Positions 38,711-48,712 of a DNA stretch of 64,000 nt are shown here, piece by piece. Where the stretch lies: contig JANQQQ010000019.1 in assembly GCA_028284935.1 (NCBI GenBank), forward strand, positions 50,542 to 114,541, read 5' to 3'. Made by a program: the position numbers and the translations under genes. Position 1 is the stretch's first letter, and each line of letters starts with the position of its first letter. The stretch is from Croceivirga sp. GTDB taxonomy: Bacteria; Bacteroidota; Bacteroidia; Flavobacteriales; Flavobacteriaceae. A model generated the notes under the pieces. It searched no databases, was not told where the DNA came from, and worked only from the letters and a program-made list of their open reading frames with translations.

Positions 38711-41029
38711 ATGAAACTTAGAACCCTTCCCCTCCTTTTCCTTCTGTTATTGGTTTACATTGCGAATGCTCAGCAATTTGGCCCAGCCAACGACGAGCAA
38801 TCCCTTGAAGAGGTATTTTGGGAATTGATACAAACGCAGGGGACGGCGATGGATTCCCTAGTGGTTTGGCAAGAGCAGGTTTTGTTGCATACGGACAAGG
38901 AAGCAATTGGCCCAAAAGACCATCTCTTTTTTAAGGCCTATGTTTTGACCGGTCCTGAACAACTTAGGGTCAGTGCCAGTGATGTACTTAAGGTGGAGCT
39001 TCTTGATGAAAAAGGAGTTTTGGTCACTAGCCAATATCATAAAATTTCAAAAGGTGTTACCGAGGGTTCCCTGATAATACCCAAAAAGGCAAAGTCGGGC
39101 AAGCACTATTTAAGGGCCTATACCCGTTGGATGCTGAACTATGGACCTGAGAACTTTGCAACCCAAGAGATTTCCATCGTTGACGAACGGAGTAATTCAC
39201 CCAATATAATTACCAGTCTTCCTGCGGTAGGCGTTTTTCCCGAAGGAGGTAGTATGATTACTGGATTGGAGAATAGGGTGGCCTTGAGCATGGCAGACTT
39301 AAAAAATGACGTCATTACCGTCATTGATGGGGATAGGAATGAAATTACTAAGGTCCAAGGCTATGGCAATGATCTTGGTACATTCCTATTGACTCCAAAG
39401 GATGAAAGTTCCTACAGTTTAAGGCTCGGCAATGGTAGGATTGTGCCGTTACCAGTTGCCGCTGGGGTGGGGTATGCCATGCAGGTCAACAATATTACTG
39501 CAAAGAACGTAGTGGTAAGAATAGCAGTGTCCCATAATCTTAAAAACCAAGCAGCTTTTTTAAGGGGGAGGATCAACGGTATCAATTTCTTTGAATCCAA
39601 ACTAGCGTTTAAAAACTCCAATAGCATAGAAATTGATATTCCGAAGGGGGATTTGCCCAACGGAATTGTACAACTGCAACTGGAGGATGAGTTTGATCAG
39701 GTATGGGCCACACGTCCGGTACATATAGACAATAATCAACTTCATTTTGAAATTGAAAGATCTTCGACCTCCGAAGGTGATGTAATGAAAATCAAAGTGA
39801 CCGATGCTAACGATGCACCGGTAAAAACGGAATTATCCGTGGCTTTGGGCAAGAAAGAGGGAAACTTTAGTCAACGCCCTAATTTCAGTCAACCAAGAAA
39901 CCAACGTTTTTTAAATGATCTGCTGGTTCTGACAGGGAGACTACCTAAAGACTATGCCCTGAACAAGGTTGCCGAACTGCCTACAGAGATAAAATATGAC
40001 TTTCAAGAAGGTTTGGAATTCTATGGCAAGGCTTATGATTTGGATGCCGTTCCCTTATCCAATACCGAAATACAGGTTGTCATCAGTGGGGAAAAGGAAG
40101 CTATGGCCCATGATGTAATGACCAATGAAGAAGGGTTATTTAAATTATCAGGTCTTCAAATCCATGGGGAGGCGGATATGATATTTAGAAGAGCCGCAAC
40201 AGGCCAAAGGGATCGGTTTGTTAAAGTTGTACCCTACGACTATGAGACCCCACCCTTACAAATTAAGGATTTCAAGGAAAATAAAGGGTTAAAGTCCAAA
40301 CAGTTCATCCCTAAAAAACAGGTGGCCGAGTTTAAAGAGGGAGAAAGCATGGACCGATTGATCACTTTGGAGGGGGTTTCCTTATATGGGGAAAAATACA
40401 AATCCAGTAAGACGCCCTCAGTGTATAATATAAAGCCAAACCATGTATCCTATCAAGACCCCAAAAAACCCAAATTTATGGCTGAATTGTTTATGGGTGT
40501 TCCAGGCGTATCCGTTAGGGGGTTGAATTATCCATCAATATCGATTCTAAGTTCCTCTAATTCTTTATTAGGACAGTCTGGACCGTTATGGATTATCGAC
40601 GGCTTTATAATGGGTAACTCTCCAGGGGTGAATCCGGAATGGGGTTTGTCACACATTGATATTGATAGAATAGAGTTTCTCATACATTCCCAAGATGCCT
40701 CTTTATGGGGTTCTCGTGCAAGTCAGGGCGTCATTTTAATATATACAAGAAATGGCAGTGATCAAACCTATATCGACCGAAAAAAAGGGCAATTAACCTT
40801 TAAGGGTTATCATGAGTCCCTCTCTTTTGATACCTACAAAGAACAATTGATAGGAAGAACAGGTAAAACTATAAGTAGTACCATTTACTGGAATCCATCT
40901 TTGGCAACCGACATAAATGGTGAGGCCACAATACAGCTTCCAGTGGAAGAAGGGACGTCAGGTATTGAGGTAGCTGTTAAAGCGATAACCCAAGATGGAA
41001 AAAGCGGCAGTTTAAAAACGGTTTTCTAG
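38711..41029 (+). CDS. exported MG2-like/TonB-plug domain protein, copy 2
   Basis: The 772-aa protein is a tandem paralog of the preceding gene. The first 160 residues are nearly identical, including the signal peptide region; the middle part diverges (residues about 160-390), and the C-terminal plug-like region is strongly diverged (ELFMGVPGVSVRGLN; GPLWIIDGFIMGN; ASLWGSRASQGVILIYTR). The pattern fits a duplication followed by divergence of the exposed parts, or partial gene conversion of the 5' end. Confidence 0.75.
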   Translation: MKLRTLPLLFLLLLVYIANAQQFGPANDEQSLEEVFWELIQTQGTAMDSLVVWQEQVLLHTDKEAIGPKDHLFFKAYVLTGPEQLRVSASDVLKVELLDEKGVLVTSQYHKISKGVTEGSLIIPKKAKSGKHYLRAYTRWMLNYGPENFATQEISIVDERSNSPNIITSLPAVGVFPEGGSMITGLENRVALSMADLKNDVITVIDGDRNEITKVQGYGNDLGTFLLTPKDESSYSLRLGNGRIVPLPVAAGVGYAMQVNNITAKNVVVRIAVSHNLKNQAAFLRGRINGINFFESKLAFKNSNSIEIDIPKGDLPNGIVQLQLEDEFDQVWATRPVHIDNNQLHFEIERSSTSEGDVMKIKVTDANDAPVKTELSVALGKKEGNFSQRPNFSQPRNQRFLNDLLVLTGRLPKDYALNKVAELPTEIKYDFQEGLEFYGKAYDLDAVPLSNTEIQVVISGEKEAMAHDVMTNEEGLFKLSGLQIHGEADMIFRRAATGQRDRFVKVVPYDYETPPLQIKDFKENKGLKSKQFIPKKQVAEFKEGESMDRLITLEGVSLYGEKYKSSKTPSVYNIKPNHVSYQDPKKPKFMAELFMGVPGVSVRGLNYPSISILSSSNSLLGQSGPLWIIDGFIMGNSPGVNPEWGLSHIDIDRIEFLIHSQDASLWGSRASQGVILIYTRNGSDQTYIDRKKGQLTFKGYHESLSFDTYKEQLIGRTGKTISSTIYWNPSLATDINGEATIQLPVEEGTSGIEVAVKAITQDGKSGSLKTVF

Positions 41030-41054
41030 GGTAAAGGACAAATCAAATGAATGG

Positions 41055-41081
41055 GAAGTGGGGCGGAACGCCCCACTTTCT
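41055..41081 (+). terminator. intrinsic terminator after copy 2
   Basis: AAGTGGGGCG and CGCCCCACTT form a perfect 10-bp stem with a GAA loop, followed by a T-rich stretch. Confidence 0.75.
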
Positions 41082-41197
41082 ATTTCCAAAGGAATACGAA
41101 AAATCCACAATTCAAATAATTGATAAAATAGTTGCTTCCTTAAAGTTGAAAAGGTATTTTTGCATCCGCTTTTTTAGCGAGTTCATTGTCAACACAT

Positions 41198-41284
41198 GGA
41201 GAGGTGCCGGAGTGGTAACGGAGCAGATTGCTAATCTGTCGGCGGGTAACTGTCGCCTGGGTTCGAGTCCCAGTCTCTCCGCCA
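41198..41284 (+). tRNA. tRNA-Ser(GCT)
   Basis: The gene folds as a class II tRNA: acceptor GGAGAGG pairs with TCTCTCC, anticodon stem-loop CAGATTGCTAATCTG gives anticodon GCT (codons AGC/AGU), a long variable arm follows (CGGCGGGTAACTGTCGCC), T-loop GTTCGAGTC, and CCA is encoded. Confidence 0.95.
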
Positions 41285-41359
41285 TGGTGAGCTAAGAAAG
41301 GCCCACATACCCATTGGCCCTTTCGATGGAATGTTCAACGAACATTTTTATGCTCTTCT

Positions 41360-41434
41360 CGGGGTGTAGCGTAGCCCGGTTATCGCGCCTGCTTTGGGAG
41401 CAGGAGGTCGCAGGTTCGAATCCTGCCACCCCGA
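41360..41434 (+). tRNA. tRNA-Pro(TGG)
   Basis: Acceptor CGGGGTG pairs with CACCCCG, the anticodon loop in CTGCTTTGGGAGCAG gives TGG, and the T-arm contains GGTTCGAATCC. The CCA end is not encoded. It lies 75 bp after tRNA-Ser and probably shares its transcript. Confidence 0.95.
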
Positions 41435-41447
41435 CAAATAAAAGCTG

Positions 41448-41491
41448 AAAAGCCCTCGTAGAAAGTTTACTTTCTTTAGAGGGCTTTTTAC
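41448..41491. terminator. terminator after the tRNA pair
   Basis: AAAGCCCTC and GAGGGCTTT pair, with an inner GAAAG/CTTTC stem, followed by a T-rich tract. It separates the tRNAs from the convergent xylA. Confidence 0.85.
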
Positions 41492-41512
41492 TTTTTTACC
41501 TAATTTTTCCCT

Positions 41513-42838
41513 TTACAGGTATTGGTTCAAGATGTTTTCAAACAACTCTTGTTTTCCACTGATTTGTTCCGGTTCATTAGATGACTTTGCATGTGCATAA
41601 AGATCGGAAAGGGAAATTTTCTCCTTGGTAAATTCCAAACCTTTTCCTTTGGTGAATGAGGCATACCTATTATTAAGTAAATGCTCATAGTTGGAAGTAT
41701 TGATGACGGCATCAGCCACCAATAGTCCTCTTGCGAAGGTATCGGCCCCACCAATATGGGCAATGAACAAGTCCTCTAAATCTGTGGAGTTTCTCCTCGT
41801 TTTTGCATCAAAATTGATACCCCCACCTTGAAGCCCACCTGCTTTTAAAAATACCAACATGGCTTCGGTAATCTCAAGGACGTTATTGGGAAACTGATCG
41901 GTATCCCATCCGTTTTGATAATCCCCACGATTAGCGTCCACACTTCCCAACATACCGGCGTTGGCCGCCACTTGGAGTTCATGTTGAAAGGTGTGTTGGG
42001 CCAAAGTGGCATGGTTCACTTCAATATTCAATTTAAAATCTTTATCCAACCCTTGTTCACGTATGAAGTTAATGGAGGTAGCGGCGTCAAAATCATACTG
42101 GTGTTTCATGGGTTCCATGGGCTTGGGTTCAATGAAAAAGGTACCTTTAAAACCATTTCCTTGCGCGTAGTTCCTGGCCATCCGCATCAGCCTTCCGATA
42201 TTGTCCTGTTCCAGTTTCATATGGGTATTCAGTAGGGACATATAGCCTTCACGACCACCCCAAAAAACATAATTTTCGCCGTTCAGTTCCATAGTGGCAT
42301 CCAAGGCAATCTTTAATTGGGCGCCAGCCCGTGCCACTACATCAAAGTTGGGATTGGATCCCGCCCCGTTCATATATCTTGGATGGGAGAATAAATTAGC
42401 GGTTCCCCAAAGCAGTTTTACCCCTGAGGCGTTCATCTTTTCCTTAAGATACTCCACTGTTTTAATGACCCTTTTTTCAGAATCAACTAAGCTGGTGGCC
42501 TCATCCACAAGGTCATGGTCATGAAAACAGAAATAATCAAATCCCATCTTAGTAATGAACTCAAAGGCGGCATCCGCCTTTTCGCGTGCAGCTACCATGG
42601 GGTCTGCAGCTTTGGACCATGGAAAGTCTTTTGTTCCAGGGCCGAAGGGATCTCCCCCTGTTCCACAAAGGGTATGCCAATAGGCCATGGCAAATTTAAA
42701 GTGATCGCGCATGGTTTTTCCGGCGACCACTTGTTCCGGATTGTAAAATTTGAAGGCTAAAGGGTTATCGGAATCCCTTCCCTCATATTTAATTTCATTG
42801 ATGCCTTGAAAATATTCTTTCTCTCCTATCAGTGCCAT
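41513..42838 (-). CDS. xylA: xylose isomerase
   Basis: The 441-aa enzyme has the class II xylose isomerase signatures: [11 protein letters not shown] with the catalytic His/Asp, [50 protein letters not shown] and [20 protein letters not shown] with metal-binding residues. It converts xylose to xylulose. It lies 2 bp downstream of xylB on the same strand. No xylose transporter or XylR regulator is adjacent in the window. Confidence 0.97.
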   Translation of the reverse strand: MALIGEKEYFQGINEIKYEGRDSDNPLAFKFYNPEQVVAGKTMRDHFKFAMAYWHTLCGTGGDPFGPGTKDFPWSKAADPMVAAREKADAAFEFITKMGFDYFCFHDHDLVDEATSLVDSEKRVIKTVEYLKEKMNASGVKLLWGTANLFSHPRYMNGAGSNPNFDVVARAGAQLKIALDATMELNGENYVFWGGREGYMSLLNTHMKLEQDNIGRLMRMARNYAQGNGFKGTFFIEPKPMEPMKHQYDFDAATSINFIREQGLDKDFKLNIEVNHATLAQHTFQHELQVAANAGMLGSVDANRGDYQNGWDTDQFPNNVLEITEAMLVFLKAGGLQGGGINFDAKTRRNSTDLEDLFIAHIGGADTFARGLLVADAVINTSNYEHLLNNRYASFTKGKGLEFTKEKISLSDLYAHAKSSNEPEQISGKQELFENILNQYL

Positions 42839-42840
42839 AT

Positions 42841-44334
42841 TTAATTGGTTTCGTTTTTAATAGTTCTAAGAAGTTCTTCCTTCCATAGGTCATAAGCCCT
42901 TATATAGGGTTCCTTTTTAGTATTGGGGACATAGGTCATGCTATAGTCGTTCCCTACAAACGAAGAAAACTCTTGGTATCCACCGGAATGAATAATACAG
43001 GCCCTAGCCGCGCCCACCGCTCCTGTGGTGTCGTATATTTCTATTTCCTTCTGGATTAGGGTCGCAATGGTGGTTGAAAAAATTTTTGAACGGAAAAGGT
43101 TGTCATTGCCGGCTCTAATGACTTTGGGTACAATGCCCTCGTTTTGCATGATTTCAAAACCATGGACAAAAGCGAAAGCGATGCCTTCCAATGCAGCCCG
43201 GCAAAGATGACCTTTGTGGTGTCTGTTCAAGTTAAGATTTACGATTCTGGTGCCTATATCCTTGTTTTTAAAGATACGTTCGGGCCCGTTGCCAAAAGGA
43301 AGGATGCATACCCCATCTGACCCAACTTCAACCTCTGAGGCTAGTTGGTTCATCTCTTTATAGGAACCAACACTTAGATGGTTGAGCAACCATCGGTATT
43401 GAATACCGGCACCATTGATGCACAAGAGTTTTCCAATTTTTGGCTCACTTTTAAAATCATAATTGACATGGGCAAAATTGTTGACTCTATCATATTCCTC
43501 CACCTGCAAATTGTCCGTAACGGCGTACATCACCCCAGAAGTTCCTCCGGTAGCCGCTACTTCCCCAGGGTTCAGGACGTTTAAGGCCAGTGCGTTGTTT
43601 GGTTGATCCCCGGCGCGATACAAAATGGGGGTTCCTTCCACAAGTCCGCTTTCCTTAGATCCCTGATTTGAAACCAAGGATTGTTCGGAAAAAGTGTTTA
43701 CTAACTCGGGGACCATGCGCTGGTCGATGTCCAGATAATCCAAAAGTTCCTCGGAGATTCTGTTATTCTTAAAATCCCAAAAAATCCCTTCGGACATTCC
43801 CGAAACGGTGGAGTTAATGCTACCGGAAAGCCTGTAGGCAATATAGTCGCCCGGCAACATAAATTTAGAAATCCTGCGATAATTATCAGGTTCATTCTCC
43901 AATACCCATCGCAATTTTGAAGCGGTAAAGTTTCCGGGGGCATTCAAAAGATGTTGTTTACAATAGTCATCACCTAAACCCAGATGGGTTTGTTCTCCAA
44001 TTTTTACGGCCCTACCGTCGCACCATATAATCGATTTTTGGAGCACTCGGCCCTTATCATCCACTAGGACCAATCCATGCATTTGATAGGCGATGCCGAT
44101 GCCAACAATGTCCTTTTCAGCTATGTCAAAGACCGTTTTTATTTTTGATATTCCCTCACATACATGGTACCACCAGTCTTCTGGATGTTGCTCTGCCCAT
44201 CCGGCTACAGGCGAGTGGATAGCCATTTCTGACTCAGGTTTTTGAACGACCCCAATGCGTTTTCCGTTGGAGGCGTCCACCAATGCCACCTTTATGGAAG
44301 AGCTACCAATATCGAGTCCCAGAAAAAACTTCAT
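42841..44334 (-). CDS. xylB: xylulokinase (FGGY family)
   Basis: The 497-aa protein has the FGGY kinase layout: [16 protein letters not shown] phosphate-binding loop, [20 protein letters not shown] with the substrate pocket, SIIWCDGRA, and the C-terminal GAVGAARA block. It phosphorylates xylulose to xylulose-5-phosphate. It is the first gene of the xylBA pair, with 258 bp of upstream sequence before tRNA-Arg. Confidence 0.95.
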   Translation of the reverse strand: MKFFLGLDIGSSSIKVALVDASNGKRIGVVQKPESEMAIHSPVAGWAEQHPEDWWYHVCEGISKIKTVFDIAEKDIVGIGIAYQMHGLVLVDDKGRVLQKSIIWCDGRAVKIGEQTHLGLGDDYCKQHLLNAPGNFTASKLRWVLENEPDNYRRISKFMLPGDYIAYRLSGSINSTVSGMSEGIFWDFKNNRISEELLDYLDIDQRMVPELVNTFSEQSLVSNQGSKESGLVEGTPILYRAGDQPNNALALNVLNPGEVAATGGTSGVMYAVTDNLQVEEYDRVNNFAHVNYDFKSEPKIGKLLCINGAGIQYRWLLNHLSVGSYKEMNQLASEVEVGSDGVCILPFGNGPERIFKNKDIGTRIVNLNLNRHHKGHLCRAALEGIAFAFVHGFEIMQNEGIVPKVIRAGNDNLFRSKIFSTTIATLIQKEIEIYDTTGAVGAARACIIHSGGYQEFSSFVGNDYSMTYVPNTKKEPYIRAYDLWKEELLRTIKNETN

Positions 44335-44485
44335 TGTACAAAAACCATTTAGTGACCAATGGGTAAGATAATTCTAAATTTTAGGTAATGGAAGAATTTT
44401 GGCTTGCTATTCCCTGATAGGTTGACAGGTTTCAAATTAATGCTCGATATCTCATAAGAATTTTAGGGATTTGATGATTTATGAT

Positions 44486-44493
44486 TATTTTTG
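44486..44493 (+). promoter_or_regulatory. -7 element upstream of tRNA-Arg
   Basis: TATTTTTG matches the consensus, with TTTA 20 bp upstream as a possible -33 box. The transcript would carry a leader of about 95 bases before the tRNA, removed by RNase P. Confidence 0.5.
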
Positions 44494-44592
44494 CCCCGCT
44501 GAAAATCCAGGGTTGGTTTACCCTTTTGGTTGGGGAGTCAAGACTACTCCCTTGAGCATAAAGAAAGTCTAGCTTGGATTTCAGTTAAATAG

Positions 44593-44666
44593 GGTCGCGT
44601 AGCTCAGCTGGATAGAGCATCTGCCTTCTAAGCAGACGGTCGAAGGTTCGAATCCTTCCGCGATCA
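44593..44666 (+). tRNA. tRNA-Arg(TCT), integration site of the island
   Basis: Acceptor GGTCGCG pairs with CGCGATC (one G-T pair), D-arm GCTCAGCTGGATAGAGC, anticodon stem TCTGC/GCAGA with loop CTTCTAA (anticodon TCT), T-arm AAGGTTCGAATCCTT. CCA is not encoded. Its 3' part from 44625 on is repeated exactly at 60801, and the gene stays intact after integration because the element supplies the same 3' end. Confidence 0.96.
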
Positions 44667-44667
44667 C
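44625..44667 (+). repeat. attL direct repeat (inside tRNA-Arg)
   Basis: This 43-bp stretch begins CTTCTAAGCAGACGG in the anticodon loop and ends GCGATCAC one base after the tRNA. It is identical to 60801-60843. Confidence 0.93.
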
Positions 44668-44673
44668 ACTCTT

Positions 44674-44702
44674 AAACCCCTTTAAATAAGGGGTTTTTTC
44701 AT
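44674..44702 (+). terminator. terminator for tRNA-Arg, carried by the island
   Basis: AACCCCTT and AAGGGGTT form a perfect stem around TAAAT and are followed by T6. It lies inside the island, so the element replaced the original tRNA terminator, which is still visible at 60853. Confidence 0.85.
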
Positions 44703-44770
44703 TTTTAGACTTTTTTCAATTATTACTCGCACAGTTAAAAATAGCCTTTTTTTGTCATTTTTACTCAAAT

Positions 44771-44799
44771 TTTATGCAAATCTTATGCAAATTTGCATA
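44771..44799 (+). repeat. left candidate integrase arm-binding sites
   Basis: TTATGCAAAT occurs at 44772-44781 and 44783-44792, with an 11-bp period. The second copy continues into a 14-bp palindrome, ATGCAAATTTGCAT. The same pair with the same period lies near the right border. Confidence 0.7.
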
Positions 44800-44822
44800 G
44801 CTTTACTTTATAGATTCCCAGT

Positions 44823-46064
44823 ATGTTACAGATTTCCCTATATCTTGATACCCGATATGAAACAAAGCGTGGATACCCTGTAAAACTAACCATTTACGGT
44901 ACGAAAGAGAAAAAGCAACGTCAAATTAGTTTTGGATGTTATCAAAAGAGTAAGGAGCTAAAACTGACATCGGAGCTAGGTCGTTTTATGCAAGATTTTC
45001 AGGATAGGGTCGATTTTTGTAATGAACACGGGCGAAGTCTTGACGAAAGTGTTGGAATAATAAGGGATGGTTATGGAGGGAATAAAGACCTAGAACTATT
45101 GGTTTTAGAGAAAAGAGTAAAGGAGCTAAAAAGTGAAAAGTTTGTTGATTTTGAGGAATTTGCCAGAGAATTTATTGAAGAAAGGAAGTCCCAAGGTTAT
45201 TCTGTAAGACATTTTTCTGATGCCATAGCTCAATTGAAGAACTTTTTAGGTGATGAAAGACTGAATATAAACGATGTAACCTATGAATTTTTGAATCGAT
45301 ATGTAATCTACAAAAAGAAGCTTACTACTGGAACAGGAGCAGGGATACACACTACATTGAGGTCTTTGCGTACCATTTACAAGGAAGCGCAACGTAGGGA
45401 TAGCATGGAAATTAAAAAAGACAATCCCTTTTTGGGAATTATGAAAAGCATCCCAAGTTCAACACCTGAAATAGAGTATTGGAAAAAGGAGGATATTAAG
45501 AAGCTTTTGAATTTTCAGCCCAAGCAATCAACTTCCAATGCCAGTAAGGAGAATATGCAAAAGATTATTGAGGTATTCTTATTTCAGTTCTCCATTGGAG
45601 GACATGACCTAGCAGATGTAGCTAATTTTAGGTGGAAGAATGTAAAGGATAGTAGATTGGTATTTAGGCGATTTAAAAATCGTAACAAGCCCAGTAAAGG
45701 TGAATTGGTCGATGTGATGTTATCACCATTTGCATTAGCGGTTATAGAAAAATATGGGGATAAAGATTCGGAACGGATTTTTACGTTCTTGTCTGACCCA
45801 TCCACACCAAAATACACCAAACAGAACCAATATATTGCCCGTACCTTGGCAAGGGTGAGTGATTCATTGGGCATTCCCAAAATACGTACCAAAACGCCTA
45901 GATACCTTTTTAGAACCTATGCAGGAGAGCTTTTTATCAATGATTTGGTCATTATGAGTATTCAAGGACATAAATCCACGTCAGTTACCCATTTGTACCA
46001 AAAGACAATGCCCAACGATATTCAAGATGCAGAACATCAAAAAGTACTGGATTTAATTTTCTAA
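44823..46064 (+). CDS. int: tyrosine recombinase (island integrase)
   Basis: The 413-aa protein has the three-domain layout of Bacteroidota integrases: N-terminal arm-binding domain (residues 1-85), SAM-like core-binding domain (about 110-215) and catalytic domain. Catalytic residues visible are Arg364 in YLFRTY, His383 in QGHKST, and the nucleophile Tyr392 in THLYQK. The box I Arg is not obvious: the matching segment reads SIGGHDLADV with His261. Its position 156 bp inside the tRNA border marks it as the enzyme for this element. The 3' end overlaps the convergent HTH gene by 12 bp. Confidence 0.92.
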   Translation: MLQISLYLDTRYETKRGYPVKLTIYGTKEKKQRQISFGCYQKSKELKLTSELGRFMQDFQDRVDFCNEHGRSLDESVGIIRDGYGGNKDLELLVLEKRVKELKSEKFVDFEEFAREFIEERKSQGYSVRHFSDAIAQLKNFLGDERLNINDVTYEFLNRYVIYKKKLTTGTGAGIHTTLRSLRTIYKEAQRRDSMEIKKDNPFLGIMKSIPSSTPEIEYWKKEDIKKLLNFQPKQSTSNASKENMQKIIEVFLFQFSIGGHDLADVANFRWKNVKDSRLVFRRFKNRNKPSKGELVDVMLSPFALAVIEKYGDKDSERIFTFLSDPSTPKYTKQNQYIARTLARVSDSLGIPKIRTKTPRYLFRTYAGELFINDLVIMSIQGHKSTSVTHLYQKTMPNDIQDAEHQKVLDLIF

Positions 46065-46361
46065 TTCATCATATAATGATGATACTAAAAAAGTACCATT
46101 GACGCTCCCTTTACGAATCTTACAATTTCTCTTTCTCATTTTACGATATAAAGAGGACTCGGAACAACCTAAAATCTCTAATGCCCTTTCTTTGTTGCAT
46201 ACTTTAGTGATATTCTCAGTTCTTCGCTGTTGCTCTTTTAGGAAAATATAATCTTCAATAAGCCCTTTGGTGACCAAAAGGATATGTTGGTCATTTATTT
46301 CTACTGTAGGTACGTTCAGGATAGGGACATTTCTCATAACAACCAAAATCTTTGATAGCAT
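46053..46361 (-). CDS. helix-turn-helix protein, possible excisionase
   Basis: The 102-aa protein has a C-terminal winged-helix-like segment (NKERALEILGCSESSLYRKMRKRNCKIRKG, residues about 56-86) followed by FLVSSLYDEL, a pattern seen in MerR-like/excisionase DNA-binding proteins of Bacteroidota elements. It converges with the integrase, overlapping its end by 12 bp. Function as excision factor is inferred from size, fold and place. The start could also be the second Met at residue 9. Confidence 0.6.
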   Translation of the reverse strand: MLSKILVVMRNVPILNVPTVEINDQHILLVTKGLIEDYIFLKEQQRRTENITKVCNKERALEILGCSESSLYRKMRKRNCKIRKGSVNGTFLVSSLYDELEN

Positions 46362-46552
46362 TAAATGATGTTAATTATTTTAGTTTAGGTTAAAATGATT
46401 GTCTTTACGAAATTAATAATAAAAATTTAATTTTAACAAATTAAAATCAATAAAAAGTAATTATTACTGAAATTAATTTAACTTTAATGTTAAATATTAT
46501 AAAATAAGGTTAAAATGATATTTTGATTGACACTTAAAAGAGCTTAGTATTT

Positions 46553-46777
46553 TCAAAATTTAAAAAGCTCGAATAAATCTACTTTAAGAGCTTTAGAAAG
46601 CACATAGGCAGTGGAAATAGTAGAGTTTATTTCGCCCCGTTCAATCCTTCCTATTTGGGAAAGTGATATATCCGCATCATTGGCAAGCTCCTCTTGGGTC
46701 AGTCCCGCCTGTTTTCGGAGCAACCTGATATTTCTACCGAATGATTTAAGAAGTTTTTCGTCTTTTACGTTTATCAC
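46553..46777 (-). CDS. XRE-family transcriptional regulator
   Basis: The 74-aa protein is a single Cro/C1-type HTH domain: FGRNIRLLRKQAGLTQEELANDADISLSQIGRIERGEINSTISTAYVLSKALKVDLFELF. It probably represses element genes. The 191 bp between it and the HTH gene downstream is very AT-rich and may hold its operator. Confidence 0.85.
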   Translation of the reverse strand: MINVKDEKLLKSFGRNIRLLRKQAGLTQEELANDADISLSQIGRIERGEINSTISTAYVLSKALKVDLFELFKF

Positions 46778-46892
46778 AAAATAAAAGTCTCCAAACCCTA
46801 TACAATTTATAAACGCATGTATGCGTTATTTTAAAAGTTGTACAAGAACTTTATATGAGTCCTAAAGCAATTTTTAACAAAAACCTGTATTA

Positions 46893-47309
46893 ATGTTTTT
46901 AGTAGTTGCCATAATTGCTGGCCTGTTTATATGGGCAATAATTTATAATTCAAACAAATCAAAAAGAACCTTTCAATCTCAACCTAAACAAGGTTTAAAA
47001 CCTCGTCGAGTAACTGTTGATAGTTTAAGAATATCAAGGGAGGATTCAATTAAAAAACTTCAAAACACAGTAGAAGGAGCATTTCGTAATCATATTAAAC
47101 GGTGTATAGCTGATACCCCAGCTCAATTAAAGCATTCGGCAACATCAAATACCTTGATTATGGACTCTTTGGCCAATTTTGCTCAGTCATTAATAAATAA
47201 TTTATGTCAAAAACCAGAAATAAATAGGGTATACACCTCTAATGAAATAGAATCTATCGTAAGCAGGGCTGAAAAAAGGGTAATTGGTGAGTTTCTGCCT
47301 TATATCTGA
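46893..47309 (+). CDS. small membrane-anchored protein of unknown function
   Basis: The 138-aa protein has an N-terminal membrane segment (MFLVVAIIAGLFIWAIIY), a basic linker (SNKSKRTFQSQPKQGLKPRR), and a helical domain. No family recognised. It diverges from the XRE gene, which may control it. Confidence 0.55.
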   Translation: MFLVVAIIAGLFIWAIIYNSNKSKRTFQSQPKQGLKPRRVTVDSLRISREDSIKKLQNTVEGAFRNHIKRCIADTPAQLKHSATSNTLIMDSLANFAQSLINNLCQKPEINRVYTSNEIESIVSRAEKRVIGEFLPYI

Positions 47310-47889
47310 CGATTTCGGTATGAAAATCATCCAAATTCAGTCGAACCCAGAGTGATTCTGTGAGCATCCCCCTCCAAACCCCTGATTTTGTCCTTTTTTA
47401 CACCTTGTAAAACATGAGATGTCATAGAATTTCACTTTTAGTCGTATTAAAATTTTCGTAACTCAAAGATTTGATATTAAGAATTTTATGACCCTAATCT
47501 ATCTGCAAAACTGAAATGCCAAGTGCAGGGTTTTTATGGGTATGGACAAAACTTGGAAATACTGCAAAAAGTGGTCAAAAATGTTTCATAACCCCCGATT
47601 TGCCGAAAATGGAAAAATGACCCTTAAAATGACGTTAGTTTCGGTACGAAAATGTAGTTGTTGTGTATGTATAAGGTTTTTGAAGGTATTTAGATATCGA
47701 AAATTAAGAGAGCAATTGTCCCTTTACCCATCCTAGGAAATTTTTGGGTACAACTCTTCGTTTTTCGAATTACCCCCTACCTTTTCGTATAAGATTTTTG
47801 AAATTAGATTTAGATGCGGAGAGATTCGCCATAATAATGATTAATAAATCTAAAGTCAGAAGGAAAGCCGTAATGAGTTTTACTCAATG
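47310..47889. other. 580-bp stretch without a convincing gene
   Basis: Short open frames exist (47536-47736, 47744-47926) but have no start context, no protein-like composition, and one overlaps the next gene. TTTCGGTAYGAAAAT occurs twice (47313 and 47639). A decayed gene is possible. Confidence 0.5.
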
Positions 47890-48654
47890 TTATGTGCTAC
47901 TATTCAATTCTATTTCAGTCCTGTAATCGAGTGGAAATGGATAGTATGTTGGATACTTATTCAAAACAATTGGGAGTTTGTCCAACTTATTCGCTTTGTC
48001 GTAATGCTTAAAGTTCGTTATTTCCGACAATTCCATAATTCTTTTCGGATTGTCAATGCTTAAAACAAATCCAAAAGGTCTGAATGTAAATTCACATACT
48101 GTTCCATAAAGGTTGGTAAAATGAATTTGTCCATTCCGATTCTTCCCTTCATTATTCAGGTACATATAAAATCTAAATCTTTCAGATAGTTCCGACGTAT
48201 TTTTGTTTCTGACAAATTCAAGAAGTTCGGGGTAACTTTCCGTAAAAGTATGGTGATTAGAAGCAATAAATATTGCTGTGATTTGCTTTAAAAATTTTAG
48301 CAGATTTATGTCGGAAATGTCAAATTGAAAAGCTTTAATGTTTTTATCATTTGATTGAATAATGCTCATAGCTATTTGTGCAAACTTTTTATAAGTTCGG
48401 ACGTAATTTGAGCCTAAAAAACCATTGCAATCAAAACAAAAGCTAAATTCTCCCATTCCACCTTGTTCTTTTCGTGATTTAGGTTTTATATTTCCAAAAG
48501 TATATTCCTTTGCCTTTTGATAGTATTCTGTTTGGTCAATAACATAATATTTGGTGTCTTTATTAAAAGCAGAACGAGGAGGAATATGCTCAAAATTTAA
48601 TTCTTTTGTTTCAAGACATAATTTACATTTCCCACTCTTAGTTCCTTTACTCAT
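47890..48654 (-). CDS. HNH-like zinc-binding protein
   Basis: The 254-aa protein starts with a treble-clef/HNH-like module: KCKLCLETKELNFEHIPPRSAF, with C-x2-C, a Glu-His pair, and a second C-x2-C in FCFDCNGFLGSNYV. HNH proteins are often nucleases, and such genes are common in islands and defence regions; here the His and Asn pattern is only partly clear. The rest of the protein is unknown. It is last in a minus-strand series of three genes separated by attC-like repeats; its TAA stop lies within one of them. Confidence 0.6.
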   Translation of the reverse strand: MSKGTKSGKCKLCLETKELNFEHIPPRSAFNKDTKYYVIDQTEYYQKAKEYTFGNIKPKSRKEQGGMGEFSFCFDCNGFLGSNYVRTYKKFAQIAMSIIQSNDKNIKAFQFDISDINLLKFLKQITAIFIASNHHTFTESYPELLEFVRNKNTSELSERFRFYMYLNNEGKNRNGQIHFTNLYGTVCEFTFRPFGFVLSIDNPKRIMELSEITNFKHYDKANKLDKLPIVLNKYPTYYPFPLDYRTEIELNSST

Positions 48655-48712
48655 TTTTGACTTGATTGCACATAACTATCTCGGCTATGTAATATACATT
48701 GTTGTTATCTTT
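48655..48712 (-). repeat. attC-like spacer repeat 1
   Basis: On the minus strand the spacer between the 193-aa and 254-aa genes reads GATAACAACAATGTATAT, then TACATAGCCGAGATAGTTAT. The ends are inverted (ATAAC/GTTAT), with an inner ATGTA/TACAT pair, like the paired simple sites of an integron attC. Confidence 0.45.

Noticed and set aside
41047..41295. 82-codon open frame on the plus strand
   Set aside because: It runs through the terminator at 41055 and the tRNA-Ser gene; its sequence is not protein-like.
47536..47926. Two short plus-strand open frames
   Set aside because: No start context or protein-like composition; the second overlaps the HNH-like gene.
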